A stretch of 64,000 nucleotides of DNA from Achromobacter ruhlandii (GTDB taxonomy: Bacteria > Pseudomonadota > Gammaproteobacteria > Burkholderiales > Burkholderiaceae_B), in assembly GCF_902859695.1 (NCBI RefSeq), contig NZ_CADIJL010000021.1, positions 36,976-100,975 of the forward strand, written 5' to 3'. The translations under genes and the position numbers were made by a program. Within the stretch, counting starts at the first letter, position 1. Every line of letters begins with the position of its first letter. Under the pieces are notes generated by a model. That model had not been told where the DNA came from. It was given only the letters and a program-made list of their open reading frames with translations, and ran no database searches. Shown here piece by piece: positions 18,500 through 26,833 of this stretch.

Positions 18500-19330
18500 A
18501 TGCCGCGCTTTGACCGTAACCAACTGCTGGACAAGTTCCGCGCCATGGTGCGCGACCGCACCCCCATCGTGGGCGGCGGCGCCGGGACCGGACTGTCCGC
18601 CAAGTGCGAGGAAGCGGGCGGCATCGACCTGATCGTGATCTACAACTCGGGCCGCTATCGCATGGCCGGGCGCGGCTCGCTGGCCGGCCTGCTGGCCTAC
18701 GGCAATGCCAACGAGATCGTGGTCGACATGGGCCGCGAAGTGCTGCCGGTGGTCAAGCGCACGCCGGTGCTGGCCGGCGTCAACGGCACCGATCCGTTCT
18801 GCGACTTCGACGTGTTCCTGGACGACCTCAAGCGCCAGGGTTTTGCCGGCGTGCAGAATTTCCCCACCGTGGGCCTGATCGACGGCACCTTCCGCGCCAA
18901 CCTGGAAGAGACCGGCATGGGCTACGCGCTGGAAGTGGACATGATCCGCCTAGCGCACGAAAAGGGCATGCTGACCACGCCCTACGTTTTCAACGAGGAC
19001 GACGCCGTGGCCATGACGCGGGCCGGCGCCGATATCATCGTGGCGCACATGGGCCTGACCACCGGCGGTTCGATCGGCGCCGAGACCGCGCTGACGCTGG
19101 ATGACTGCGTCGCCGCCATCGACCGCATCGCGGCGGCCGCCCTGGCCGTGCGCCCCGACGTGATCGTGCTGTGCCACGGCGGCCCCATCGCCACGCCCGA
19201 GGACGCCGCCCACATCCTGCGCCATTGCCAGCATTGCCACGGTTTCTACGGCGCCAGCTCGATGGAGCGCCTGCCCACCGAGCAGGCGCTGACCGCCGCT
19301 ACCCGCGAGTTCAAGCAACTGACGTTCTGA
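18500..19330 (+). CDS. PEP-hydrolase-like TIM-barrel protein (Tm-1 C-terminal-domain homologue)
   Basis: A 276-residue protein with the repeating beta/alpha pattern of a TIM barrel: [53 protein letters not shown] and [15 protein letters not shown]. It belongs to the family called phosphoenolpyruvate hydrolase-like, placed within the PEP mutase/isocitrate lyase-type barrels. The C-terminal [19 protein letters not shown] and [15 protein letters not shown] are typical of the family. Its reaction is unproven. It follows the UPF0261 gene by 11 bp with an intervening GAGGA, so the two are translated from one message. Confidence 0.85.
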   Translation: MPRFDRNQLLDKFRAMVRDRTPIVGGGAGTGLSAKCEEAGGIDLIVIYNSGRYRMAGRGSLAGLLAYGNANEIVVDMGREVLPVVKRTPVLAGVNGTDPFCDFDVFLDDLKRQGFAGVQNFPTVGLIDGTFRANLEETGMGYALEVDMIRLAHEKGMLTTPYVFNEDDAVAMTRAGADIIVAHMGLTTGGSIGAETALTLDDCVAAIDRIAAAALAVRPDVIVLCHGGPIATPEDAAHILRHCQHCHGFYGASSMERLPTEQALTAATREFKQLTF

Positions 19331-19384
19331 AATTTCCCCTTCCTCCGTTTCCGTCGGGGCGCCGCGCGCCCGTCAGGAGTCCGC

Positions 19385-19828
19385 ATGCCGCATACCGTCT
19401 ACACCAGCGCCATCGTCCAGGCGCCGCTGGCCAAGGTCTGGCCGCTGTTTCGTGATTTCAACGGCCTGGCGGGGTGGCACCCCGGCATTGCGCACAGCCG
19501 CCTGGAAGACGGCGGCCGCCACGACGCCATCGGCTCGGTGCGCTACCTGTCGCTCAAGCCTTCGGGCTTCGTGCGCGAGCAGTTGCTGATGCTGGACGAC
19601 CCGGGCACCGCGCTGCGCTATTCCATCATCGAGACCGATCTGCCGATGCGTGACTACGTCGCGGGCGTCAATCTGCGCGCCATCACCGAGAGCGGCACGA
19701 CGCTGGTGGAATGGTGGGCCGATTTCCGCGTCGAGGCGGATGCCGACCTGCAGGCGGTGGCGACCGCCGTGGGACAGGGCGTGTTCGCCGCCGGTCTGGC
19801 GGCCCTGGACGAGAAACTGCGCGCCTGA
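19385..19828 (+). CDS. SRPBCC-family (START-like) protein
   Basis: A 147-residue protein with the polyketide-cyclase/START-like pattern: APLAKVWPLFRDFNGLAGWHPG near residues 14-35, a central beta-sheet (GSVRYLSLKPSGFVREQLL) and a long C-terminal helix (VATAVGQGVFAAGLAALDEKL). The fold makes a hydrophobic cavity for a ligand such as a lipid or aromatic. A CAGGAG ribosome-binding site precedes the ATG, and it lies 54 bp after the TIM-barrel gene, so it is probably the third gene of the TetR-controlled operon. Its ligand or reaction is unknown. Confidence 0.75.
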   Translation: MPHTVYTSAIVQAPLAKVWPLFRDFNGLAGWHPGIAHSRLEDGGRHDAIGSVRYLSLKPSGFVREQLLMLDDPGTALRYSIIETDLPMRDYVAGVNLRAITESGTTLVEWWADFRVEADADLQAVATAVGQGVFAAGLAALDEKLRA

Positions 19829-19896
19829 GCGGCGCGTAGCGTCGCGGCGGGGCGGGCGCATGCCCCGCTGGCGTTGCCGTGGCGACGCGATCCGCG

Positions 19897-20865
19897 TCAG
19901 GCGCGCCGGCGCGTCGCGCTCGCCGACAGCTTGCAGCCGGCCGGCAGCGCCGCGCCGCGCAGGTAGTCGCGGATGGCGCGGATCAGCGCTTCGGCCGCCG
20001 GGCTCAGCGCATGTTCCTTGTGGCGGATGATGCACAGCGTGCGCACCACCGTCGGCCGCGCCAGCAGCGCGTATGCCAACCCCGGTTCCAGCACCCGCTG
20101 CGCCGCCAGCGCGGGCAGCAGCGCCACGCCCATGCCGGCCTTCACCAACGCTGCCTGGGAAGTGGTGCTGGAGGCTTCGTAGAAGGGCGCGGCGGCTTCG
20201 ATCGGCAGGTCCGCGCGGGCCCGCAGCAGCGCCATGATGCCGGTCTCGTCCACCACCCCCACCAGCTTGCGGCCCGCCAGGTCGGACCAGCGCATGGCGC
20301 CGTCGCGGCCCGGGCGCAGGCTGGCGTCGTCGCGCCGGTACAGCACGCCGAAGCGGTCTTCCAATAGCGCGTCGAATTGCAGGCCGGGCGCATCGGCCCA
20401 GCGGCTGGTCAGGCCGAAATCGACTTCGCGCGCGGCCACCTTGCGCTGGATGCGGCCGGAGTTGTCGTCGCTCAGGTAGAGGCGGATGGCGGGATACTGC
20501 GCCGCGAACCGCGCCGCCGCCGGCGCGATCAGCTCGGTGATGGCCGAGGGCGCGGCCGCCACGCCGACCCGGCCGCGTTCCAGCGCGCCAAAGCGCACCA
20601 CGTCCTCGATCGCGCCATCGAAATCGGCCAGCAGGCGCATCACGCGCGGCAGGAACTCCTCGCCCGCCGCCGTCAGCAGCACGCGCCGGCTGGTGCGCGC
20701 GAACAGGCGCGTGGCCAGCGCCTCTTCCAACTGGCGCACCAGGCTGGTCACCGACGACTGGGTCTGGAACAGTCGCTTGCCCGCATGCGTGAAGCTGGAT
20801 TCCTGGGCCACCGCGACGAACGCGGTCAGATGCTTGAGGGTGACGTGCTTGGGCAGACGATTCAT
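19897..20865 (-). CDS. LysR-family regulator, divergent from D-aminoacylase
   Basis: A 322-residue LysR-type regulator. The N-terminal winged helix contains LKHLTAFVAVAQESSFTHAGKRLFQTQSSVT, followed by the linker helix and a substrate-binding-protein-like effector domain from about residue 95 (RGRVGVAAAPSAITELIAP). It is divergent from the D-aminoacylase gene with 148 bp between the start codons, the usual arrangement for a LysR activator of the neighbouring operon. The inducer is probably the substrate or product of that pathway. Confidence 0.88.
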   Translation of the reverse strand: MNRLPKHVTLKHLTAFVAVAQESSFTHAGKRLFQTQSSVTSLVRQLEEALATRLFARTSRRVLLTAAGEEFLPRVMRLLADFDGAIEDVVRFGALERGRVGVAAAPSAITELIAPAAARFAAQYPAIRLYLSDDNSGRIQRKVAAREVDFGLTSRWADAPGLQFDALLEDRFGVLYRRDDASLRPGRDGAMRWSDLAGRKLVGVVDETGIMALLRARADLPIEAAAPFYEASSTTSQAALVKAGMGVALLPALAAQRVLEPGLAYALLARPTVVRTLCIIRHKEHALSPAAEALIRAIRDYLRGAALPAGCKLSASATRRRA

Positions 20866-21013
20866 TTCAAATCACGATGGATGGATCAATAAAAACAATT
20901 TTTCCAGATTGATCGGGCCGACGATACTAGGGGCTTCATCAAGCATCGGAGCCGTCGGTGGACGGCCCGCAAGCGGCCGGCCTCGATGCCGGCCCTATCG
21001 AGACGGAAGTGGC

Positions 21014-22480
21014 ATGCAGGAAGAACTGGATCTGGTTATCGAAGGCGGCTGGGTGATCGACGGGACGGGCGCCGCGCGCCGCCGCGCCGACGTCGGCATC
21101 CGCGGCGAGCGCATCGCCGCCATTGGCGATCTGTCGGCCGCTCCGGCCGCGCGGCGCCTCGATGTCGGCGGCAGGATCGTCGCGCCCGGATTCATCGACA
21201 CCCACGGTCACGACGACCTGATGTTCGTGGAAAAGCCGGGCCTGGAATGGAAGACCAGCCAGGGCATCACCTCGGTGGTGGTCGGCAACTGTGGCATCAG
21301 CGGCGCCCCCGCGCCACTGCCGGGCAACACCGCCGCGGCGCTGGCGCTGCTGGGCGATTCGCCGCTGTTCGCGGACATGGCCGCGTATTTCGGCGCGCTG
21401 CAGGCGCAGCGGCCGATGATCAACGTGGCCGCCCTGGTGGGCCACGCCAACCTGCGCCTGGCCGCGATGCCCGATCCGGCGGCGCAGCCCAGCGTTGATC
21501 AACAGCAGGCCATGGAGCGCATGCTGGCCGAGGCGTTGGAGGCTGGCGCGGTGGGGTTCAGCACGGGCCTGGCCTATCAGCCCGGCGGCGTCGCCGGCGA
21601 GGCCGAACTGGACGGCCTGGCGCGGGTGGCGGCCGCGCACGGCGCGCTGCACACCAGCCACATCCGCAACGAGGGCGACGCGGTCGAGGCCGCCGTCGAC
21701 GAGGTGCTGGGCATCGGCCGCCGCACCGGCTGCGCCACGGTGCTGTCGCACCACAAATGCATGATGCCGGCCAACTGGGGCAAGAGCGCCGCCACGCTGG
21801 CCAACATCGACCGCGCCCGCGCCGCCGGCGTCGACGTGGCGCTGGACATCTACCCGTACCCCGGCAGCTCCACCATCCTGATTCCCGAGCGCGCCGACCA
21901 GATCGACGACATCCGCATCACCTGGTCGACGCCGCATCCCGAATGCGGCGGCCAGTCGCTGGCCGAGATCGCCGCGCGCTGGGGCTGCGATCCGGTCACG
22001 GCGGCGCGCCGCCTGTGCCCGGCGGGCGCGATCTACTTCGCCATGGACGAAAACGAAGTGCGCCGCATCTTCCAGCACGAATGCTGCATGGTGGGCTCCG
22101 ACGGCCTGCCCAACGACGCCCATCCGCACCCGCGCCTGTGGGGCAGTTTCACGCGCGTGCTGGGACGCTACGTGCGCGAGGCCGAGCTGCTGACGCTGGA
22201 GGCCGCGGTGGCCAAGATGACCTCGCTGCCGGCGCGCGTCTTCGGCCTGGCCGATCGCGGCCGGCTGGCCGTGGGCGCCTGGGCCGACGTGGTGGTGTTC
22301 GACGCCGACACGGTGTGCGACCGCGCCACCTGGGACGCGCCGACGCTGGCCTCGGCCGGCATCGAGCATGTGCTGGTCAACGGCTGCCCGGTGTTCCCGG
22401 CGGCGCCCGGCACGCATCGTCCCGGCAGGATATTGCGCCGCGACGCCAGCATCGCCGCCGCGCCCGTTCTTTCCCGATAA
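21014..22480 (+). CDS. D-aminoacylase (N-acyl-D-amino-acid deacylase)
   Basis: A 488-residue amidohydrolase that should release D-amino acids from N-acyl-D-amino acids. Features are the N-terminal urease-like beta-sandwich (IEGGWVIDGTGAARRRADVGI), the metal-binding DTHGHDD at 62-68 (H64, H66), C93 in VGNCGIS (a bridging cysteine in this family), HTSHIRNEGD near 213, LSHHKCMMPANWGKS, and the catalytic aspartate in VGSDGLPND near 361. The HPHPRLWGSFTRVLGRYVRE segment is diagnostic of D-aminoacylases. The long upstream frame is ignored because the fold begins at MQEELDLVIEGG. A Bug-type binding protein follows after 34 bp. Confidence 0.9.
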   Translation: MQEELDLVIEGGWVIDGTGAARRRADVGIRGERIAAIGDLSAAPAARRLDVGGRIVAPGFIDTHGHDDLMFVEKPGLEWKTSQGITSVVVGNCGISGAPAPLPGNTAAALALLGDSPLFADMAAYFGALQAQRPMINVAALVGHANLRLAAMPDPAAQPSVDQQQAMERMLAEALEAGAVGFSTGLAYQPGGVAGEAELDGLARVAAAHGALHTSHIRNEGDAVEAAVDEVLGIGRRTGCATVLSHHKCMMPANWGKSAATLANIDRARAAGVDVALDIYPYPGSSTILIPERADQIDDIRITWSTPHPECGGQSLAEIAARWGCDPVTAARRLCPAGAIYFAMDENEVRRIFQHECCMVGSDGLPNDAHPHPRLWGSFTRVLGRYVREAELLTLEAAVAKMTSLPARVFGLADRGRLAVGAWADVVVFDADTVCDRATWDAPTLASAGIEHVLVNGCPVFPAAPGTHRPGRILRRDASIAAAPVLSR

Positions 22481-22514
22481 CAAGCAGAACCGATCCCCAC
22501 AGGAGACAATCCCG

Positions 22515-23474
22515 ATGATCCGCAAGACTTGCATCGCCCTGGCGCTGGCCGCCGTGTTGCCGGCCGCCCACGCCGAATTCCCCGATCGCCCCATCACCCT
22601 GATCGTGCCGTTCCCGGCCGGCGGCCCCACCGACATCGTCGGCCGGCTGGCCGCGGCCAAGGCGGGCGAGATCCTGGGGCAGCAGGTCGTGGTGGAGAAC
22701 CGCACCGGCGCCTCCGGCACCATCGGCATGGCCGCCACCGCGCGCGCCAAGCCCGATGGCTACACAGTGGGACTGGCGACCGTCAGCACCCACGGCACCG
22801 CGCCGCACCTGTTCCCCAAGCTGGCCTATGACCCGGTCCAGGACTTCACGCCCATCAGCAACCTGGTGACCAGCCCCAACATCCTCAGCGTCAACCCGCA
22901 ATACCCGGCGAAGACGCTGGCCGAGTTCGTGTCGCACGTGCGAGCCAATCCCGGCAAGGACGGCTACGCCAACGCCGGCGCCGGCGGGGTCAATGACCTG
23001 GGCATGATCTGGTTCCTGCAGATCACCGGCGGCAAGATGAACAGCATTTCGTACCGCGGTTCGGCGCCGGCCCTGACCGACACGGTGGGCGGCGTGGTGC
23101 CGGTGATCTTCGACAACTTCCCGTCGTCGCTGCCGTACATCAAGAGCAACCACCTGCGCGCGCTGGCCATCACCGGGACCGCGCGCAATCCGCGCCTGCC
23201 GGACGTGCCGACCTTCGCGGAGCAGGGCTACAAGGACTACGACGTGACGGCCTGGTACGGCGTGGTGGGACCGGCCGGCATGCCGGCCGACGTGCGCGAC
23301 AAGCTGGCGCAGGCCTTCGCCAAGGCGGTGCGCGACCCCGCCACCGCCGCCAAGATGGAAGAGACGGGCGCTTTCCCGCTGGGCAACACGCCGGCCGAGT
23401 TCGGGGAACAGATCCGCGCCGAGCGCGACCGTTGGAAATCGGTGATCGAGCGCGCGCAGATCAAGCTGCAGTAA
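22515..23474 (+). CDS. Bug-family periplasmic solute-binding protein
   Basis: A 319-residue periplasmic receptor of the tripartite tricarboxylate transporter family. It has a signal peptide (MIRKTCIALALAAVLPAAHA) and the family opening [24 protein letters not shown], then VVVENRTGASGTIG and the ligand-pocket ATARAKPDGYTVG segment. AGGAGA precedes the ATG. As the second gene after D-aminoacylase it probably binds an acylated D-amino acid or related carboxylate. Membrane subunits (TctAB) are not in the window, so it must rely on a transporter encoded elsewhere, a usual situation for Bug proteins. Confidence 0.9.
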   Translation: MIRKTCIALALAAVLPAAHAEFPDRPITLIVPFPAGGPTDIVGRLAAAKAGEILGQQVVVENRTGASGTIGMAATARAKPDGYTVGLATVSTHGTAPHLFPKLAYDPVQDFTPISNLVTSPNILSVNPQYPAKTLAEFVSHVRANPGKDGYANAGAGGVNDLGMIWFLQITGGKMNSISYRGSAPALTDTVGGVVPVIFDNFPSSLPYIKSNHLRALAITGTARNPRLPDVPTFAEQGYKDYDVTAWYGVVGPAGMPADVRDKLAQAFAKAVRDPATAAKMEETGAFPLGNTPAEFGEQIRAERDRWKSVIERAQIKLQ

Positions 23475-23485
23475 GGCGGGGAGCC

Positions 23486-23511
23486 GGCCGTCTCCGGGGA
23501 GTACGGCCTTT
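23486..23511 (+). terminator. Hairpin after the D-aminoacylase operon
   Basis: GGCCGT and ACGGCC arms enclose a second small stem (CTCC / GGAG) and are followed by TTT, 12 bp after the receptor stop codon. It is a plausible, short intrinsic terminator. Confidence 0.55.
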
Positions 23512-23601
23512 CCGGCCAACCGGGTCACGGCGCCCAGGCGGTCCACGGGCGGGGAAATTCAAATAAGATAAGTCACCCGTTACGTGTTACCGGAGGTCGT
23601 C

Positions 23602-24156
23602 ATGCTTGAATCGCAAGTCGTGGATCAGATCGGTCGTCATTGGGGTTGGGTGGCGTTGCGCGGCGTCGTCGCCATCCTGTTCGGCCTGATGGCCGTGTTC
23701 ATGCCGGCGATCACCTTGTCGGCGCTGGTGCTGGTGTGGGGCGCGTTCGCGCTGGCCGATGGCGTGCTGGCGCTGATCGCCGGCATCCGTATCCGCGACC
23801 ACGGCAAGCCGCTGTGGGCATTGATCATCGTCGGCCTGCTGGGCGTGGCGGCCGGCATCGTCACTTTCCTGTGGCCGGGGCTGACGGCGCTGATCCTGCT
23901 CTACATCATCGCCATCTGGGCGCTGGTGGCCGGCGTGTTCCAGATCATTGCCGCGATCCGTTTCCGCAAGGAAATCCGCAACGAATGGTTCCTGGGGCTG
24001 TCCGGATTGGTGTCGGTCCTGTTCGGCGCGATGCTGGTGATGCAGCCGGGGGCCGGCGCGCTGGCGCTGGTGTGGGTCATCGGTATCTATGCCGTGTTCT
24101 TTGGCATACTGCTGCTGGTCTTTTCCTTGCGCCTCAAGCAGCACCGCGCGCCCTGA
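23602..24156 (+). CDS. HdeD-family (DUF308) membrane protein
   Basis: A 184-residue inner-membrane protein with about six helices in three similar hairpins (for example WVALRGVVAILFGLMAVFMP and GLSGLVSVLFGAMLVMQPG). This is the pattern of HdeD/DUF308 proteins, linked in E. coli to acid resistance at high cell density. The mechanism is unknown. CGGAGG stands at the right distance before MLESQVV; an upstream ATG in the same frame would place the ribosome-binding site inside the gene. crcB starts 4 bp after its stop codon, so the two are co-transcribed. Confidence 0.85.
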   Translation: MLESQVVDQIGRHWGWVALRGVVAILFGLMAVFMPAITLSALVLVWGAFALADGVLALIAGIRIRDHGKPLWALIIVGLLGVAAGIVTFLWPGLTALILLYIIAIWALVAGVFQIIAAIRFRKEIRNEWFLGLSGLVSVLFGAMLVMQPGAGALALVWVIGIYAVFFGILLLVFSLRLKQHRAP

Positions 24157-24160
24157 GTCC

Positions 24161-24553
24161 ATGACCGCTTACCAGACCCTGATTCCCCTGAACTTCCTGG
24201 CCGTGGGCCTGGGCGCCATGTTCGGCGCCTGGGCCCGCTGGCTCGTCAGCCTGTGGCTCAACACCGAGTCGTGGCCCTGGGGCACGCTGGCGGTCAACCT
24301 GGCCGGGGGCTATCTGGTGGGGCTGGTGCTGGCGCTGGTGGCGGGCCATCCCGAATGGCCGGCCTGGGTGCGGCTGGGGGCCATCACCGGCTTCATGGGC
24401 GGTCTGACCACCTTCTCGACTTTCTCGGCCGAAACCGTGGCGATGCTCGAGCGCGGCGCGTACGGCGGCGCGCTCGGCTACGCCGGCTTCAGTTTGCTCG
24501 GATCCCTGTTGCTGACGGGGTTGGGCCTGGCAACGGCCAGCCTGTTGCGCTGA
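24161..24553 (+). CDS. crcB: Fluoride channel CrcB/FluC
   Basis: A 130-residue, four-helix membrane protein that exports fluoride as a dual-topology dimer. The signature residues are present: N46 in the NLAGGYLVG stretch, the GFMGGLTTFSTFSAE motif at about 77-91 with the fluoride-track phenylalanines, and the central ARW segment at 25-27. It follows the HdeD-like gene closely. I see no fluoride riboswitch upstream of either gene, though short riboswitches are hard to recognise by eye. Confidence 0.93.
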   Translation: MTAYQTLIPLNFLAVGLGAMFGAWARWLVSLWLNTESWPWGTLAVNLAGGYLVGLVLALVAGHPEWPAWVRLGAITGFMGGLTTFSTFSAETVAMLERGAYGGALGYAGFSLLGSLLLTGLGLATASLLR

Positions 24554-24581
24554 GCCGCCCGCGTTGCGGCGGCGCGGGGCC

Positions 24582-24599
24582 GCCATGCGGTTGCATGGC
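24582..24599. terminator. Hairpin between convergent crcB and hpnE
   Basis: GCCATGC-ggtt-GCATGGC is a perfect 7-bp stem in the 60 bp separating the two convergent stop codons. It could end transcription in either direction, although it lacks a T-tract. Confidence 0.5.
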
Positions 24600-24613
24600 G
24601 CCTTGGCGACGCT

Positions 24614-25954
24614 TCAGTCGCCGGCCCGCGGATTCAGCACCCGCGCCGCTTCCAGGCCGCTGCGCACCGCGCCTTCCAGCACGCCGGGATAGCCGGTATC
24701 GGTCCAGTCGCCGGCCAGCGCCAGCGTCGGCCACGGCGTGCTGTTCAAGGGCCGCGTCAGGCCCGGCACCGCCGCGAAGGTGGCGCGCTTTTCGATGAAC
24801 AATTCCGCCGCCGCGACTTCCGGCATCGGCGGCAGCCGCTGCGGATGGGCGGCGGCCTGTTCGGCCACCTGATCGATCAGGGCCTCGATGGCCTGCTGGC
24901 GGTTGCGGTCGGCCAGGCTGGTGGCGGCGCTCGCCACCACCGCCAGTTCGCCGGCCAGGGCATCGCCGGCCAGGGCATCGCCGGCCAGTTGCGCGCGGTC
25001 GAACAGCCATTGGCCGACGTGGCCACGGGCCGGCTCTTCGCGCAGCATCATCATGGGCTCGGGCAGGCGCCAGGGGCCGGCCAGCCGCAGGTTGAGCGTG
25101 GCGATCGGCAGATAGTCGAAGGCGCGCAGCGCGTCCAGCAGCCCGGTGGCGCCGGCCGCCCGCAGCGGCGCGTCCAGCAGGCGCGCGGCGAACGCCGGCG
25201 GCACCGCCAGCACGGCGGCGTCGAAGCGTTCCTGGTTGATGTCGATGCCATCCTCCGCCGGCCGCAACTGACGCACCGTGCTGCCGTAGCGCATGGTGAC
25301 CTGGCGCGCGGCGGCGTCCGGCCACAGCGCCGACAGGTCGGTGCAGGGCAGCAGCAGGTCGCTGTCTTCGCGGCGGCCGGCCAGGCTGTCGCGCAGCACG
25401 CGGGCGAACAGCCCGGCGCTGGCGCTGGCCACCGGGGTGTTCAGCGCGGCCAGGCACAGCGGCTCCCAGACCTGGCGGATCAGGGCGTCGGACTGCGCGT
25501 GATAATGCAGCAGCTGTTGCACGGTCCAGTCGCGCGGCGGCGTCCAGGACATGGCGCGCAGGCCGCGCATCAGGCGCAGCGTGGCAAAGCGGTCGGCCCA
25601 CGACAGGCCGCGCGCGCCCAGGATCGCCACCGCCATGTGCAGCGGCGCGGGCAGGCGCGGCGCCGACAGCCGGAAACGGCCGTCCAGGCTGGCCAGCCGC
25701 AGCGACCGGCGCATCAGCAGGGCATCGGGGTTTCGGCCCACCCGGCGCATCAGCGCCAGCGTGTGCGTGTAGGCGCCCGACAGCAGGTGCTGGCCGTTGT
25801 CCAGCGGCGATTCGAAGCCATCGTGGAACACGCGCCGGGCGCGGCCGCCGGGCGTGTGGCCGGCTTCGAACACGGTGACCTTGGCGCCGGCTTCGCGCAG
25901 GGCGACGCTGGCCGCCAGGCCCGCCCAGCCGGCGCCGATGACCGCCGCCTTCAC
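24614..25954 (-). CDS. hpnE: Hydroxysqualene dehydroxylase HpnE
   Basis: A 446-residue FAD-dependent amine-oxidase-fold enzyme that reduces hydroxysqualene to squalene, the last step of the HpnCDE route. The Rossmann loop is VIGAGWAGLAAS near the N-terminus, followed by GGRARRVFHDGFESPLDNGQHLL, and the C-terminal FAD contact is ALAGDWTDTGYPGVLEGAVRSG. Translation starts at a GTG that overlaps the hpnD stop codon by 4 bp. Residues LAGDALAGDALAGE come from a 15-bp tandem repeat in the DNA. No squalene-hopene cyclase gene is in the window. Confidence 0.9.
   Translation of the reverse strand: MKAAVIGAGWAGLAASVALREAGAKVTVFEAGHTPGGRARRVFHDGFESPLDNGQHLLSGAYTHTLALMRRVGRNPDALLMRRSLRLASLDGRFRLSAPRLPAPLHMAVAILGARGLSWADRFATLRLMRGLRAMSWTPPRDWTVQQLLHYHAQSDALIRQVWEPLCLAALNTPVASASAGLFARVLRDSLAGRREDSDLLLPCTDLSALWPDAAARQVTMRYGSTVRQLRPAEDGIDINQERFDAAVLAVPPAFAARLLDAPLRAAGATGLLDALRAFDYLPIATLNLRLAGPWRLPEPMMMLREEPARGHVGQWLFDRAQLAGDALAGDALAGELAVVASAATSLADRNRQQAIEALIDQVAEQAAAHPQRLPPMPEVAAAELFIEKRATFAAVPGLTRPLNSTPWPTLALAGDWTDTGYPGVLEGAVRSGLEAARVLNPRAGD
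24951..24988. repeat. 15-bp tandem repeat inside hpnE
   Basis: CCGGCCAGGGCATCG is repeated twice with a third partial copy (CCGGCCAG). As a multiple of three it keeps the hpnE frame and encodes a repeated LAGDA peptide in a loop region, so copy number could vary without killing the enzyme. Confidence 0.85.
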
Positions 25955-26814
25955 CGTGCCAACCGGCGGACCAGTCCGCGCCCGCCGCCTACCCAGGTCT
26001 TCCACGCCAGCCACAGCTTGCGCAGCGGCGTCAGCGAGATGCGCTGATGCAGCACCTGCCAGTTGTCGCGCTCGATCTCGTCGAGCAGCGCGTGATAGAT
26101 CGCCGCCATCATCAGGCCGGGACGCTGCGCGCGCCGGTCGGCTTCGGGCAGGCTGCGCATCGCCTCGCGGTACAACTCGCGCGCGCGCTCGGCCTGGAAC
26201 TTCATCAGGGCCGAGAAGCGCTCGGAATACTCGCCGTTCAGGATGTCCGAGGCCTTGACCTCGAACTGCTGCATGTCGTTGACCGGGATGTAGATGCGGC
26301 CGCGGCGGGCATCGTCGCCGACGTCGCGGATGATGTTGGTCATCTGGAACGCCAGGCCGAGCTTCTCGGCGTACACCAGCGTGGCCGGATCGGAGTAGCC
26401 GAAGACGCCGGCCGACAGTTCGCCGACCACGCCGGCGGCGTGCCAGCAATACTTGCGCAGGCCGGGCCAGTCCAGGTAGCGGGTCTGGTCCAGGTCCATT
26501 TCCATGCCGTCGACCACGGCCAGCAGGCGCTCGCGGGTGATCGAACAGCTCTGCAGGTGCGGCTGCAGCGCGCGGGTCACGGGATGGTCGGGCTTGCCGT
26601 CGAACATCTGGTCGACCTGAGTGCGCCACCAGGCCAGCTTGATGCGCGCCAGCGACGGGTCGGTGCATTCGTCCACCACGTCGTCGACTTCGCGGCAATA
26701 GGCGTACAGCGCCGTGATGGCGCGCCGCCGCTCGGGCGGCAGGAACAGGAAGGAATAGTAGAAGCTGGAACCGCTTTTGGCGGCTTTCTCCTGGCAGTAC
26801 TCGTCAGGGGTCAT
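25951..26814 (-). CDS. hpnD: Presqualene diphosphate synthase HpnD
   Basis: A 287-residue trans-isoprenyl diphosphate synthase that joins two farnesyl diphosphates to presqualene diphosphate. Both Asp-rich sites are intact: D44-D45-V-V-D48-E49 (CREVDDVVDE) and N160-I-I-R-D-V-G-D-D (QMTNIIRDVGDDARRGRIYIP). The length is typical. It lies between hpnC (19 bp upstream) and hpnE (4-bp overlap), giving the conserved hpnC-hpnD-hpnE order, so the three are one operon. Confidence 0.93.
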   Translation of the reverse strand: MTPDEYCQEKAAKSGSSFYYSFLFLPPERRRAITALYAYCREVDDVVDECTDPSLARIKLAWWRTQVDQMFDGKPDHPVTRALQPHLQSCSITRERLLAVVDGMEMDLDQTRYLDWPGLRKYCWHAAGVVGELSAGVFGYSDPATLVYAEKLGLAFQMTNIIRDVGDDARRGRIYIPVNDMQQFEVKASDILNGEYSERFSALMKFQAERARELYREAMRSLPEADRRAQRPGLMMAAIYHALLDEIERDNWQVLHQRISLTPLRKLWLAWKTWVGGGRGLVRRLAR

Positions 26815-26833
26815 AGTTGGCAGGGCCGTTTGC

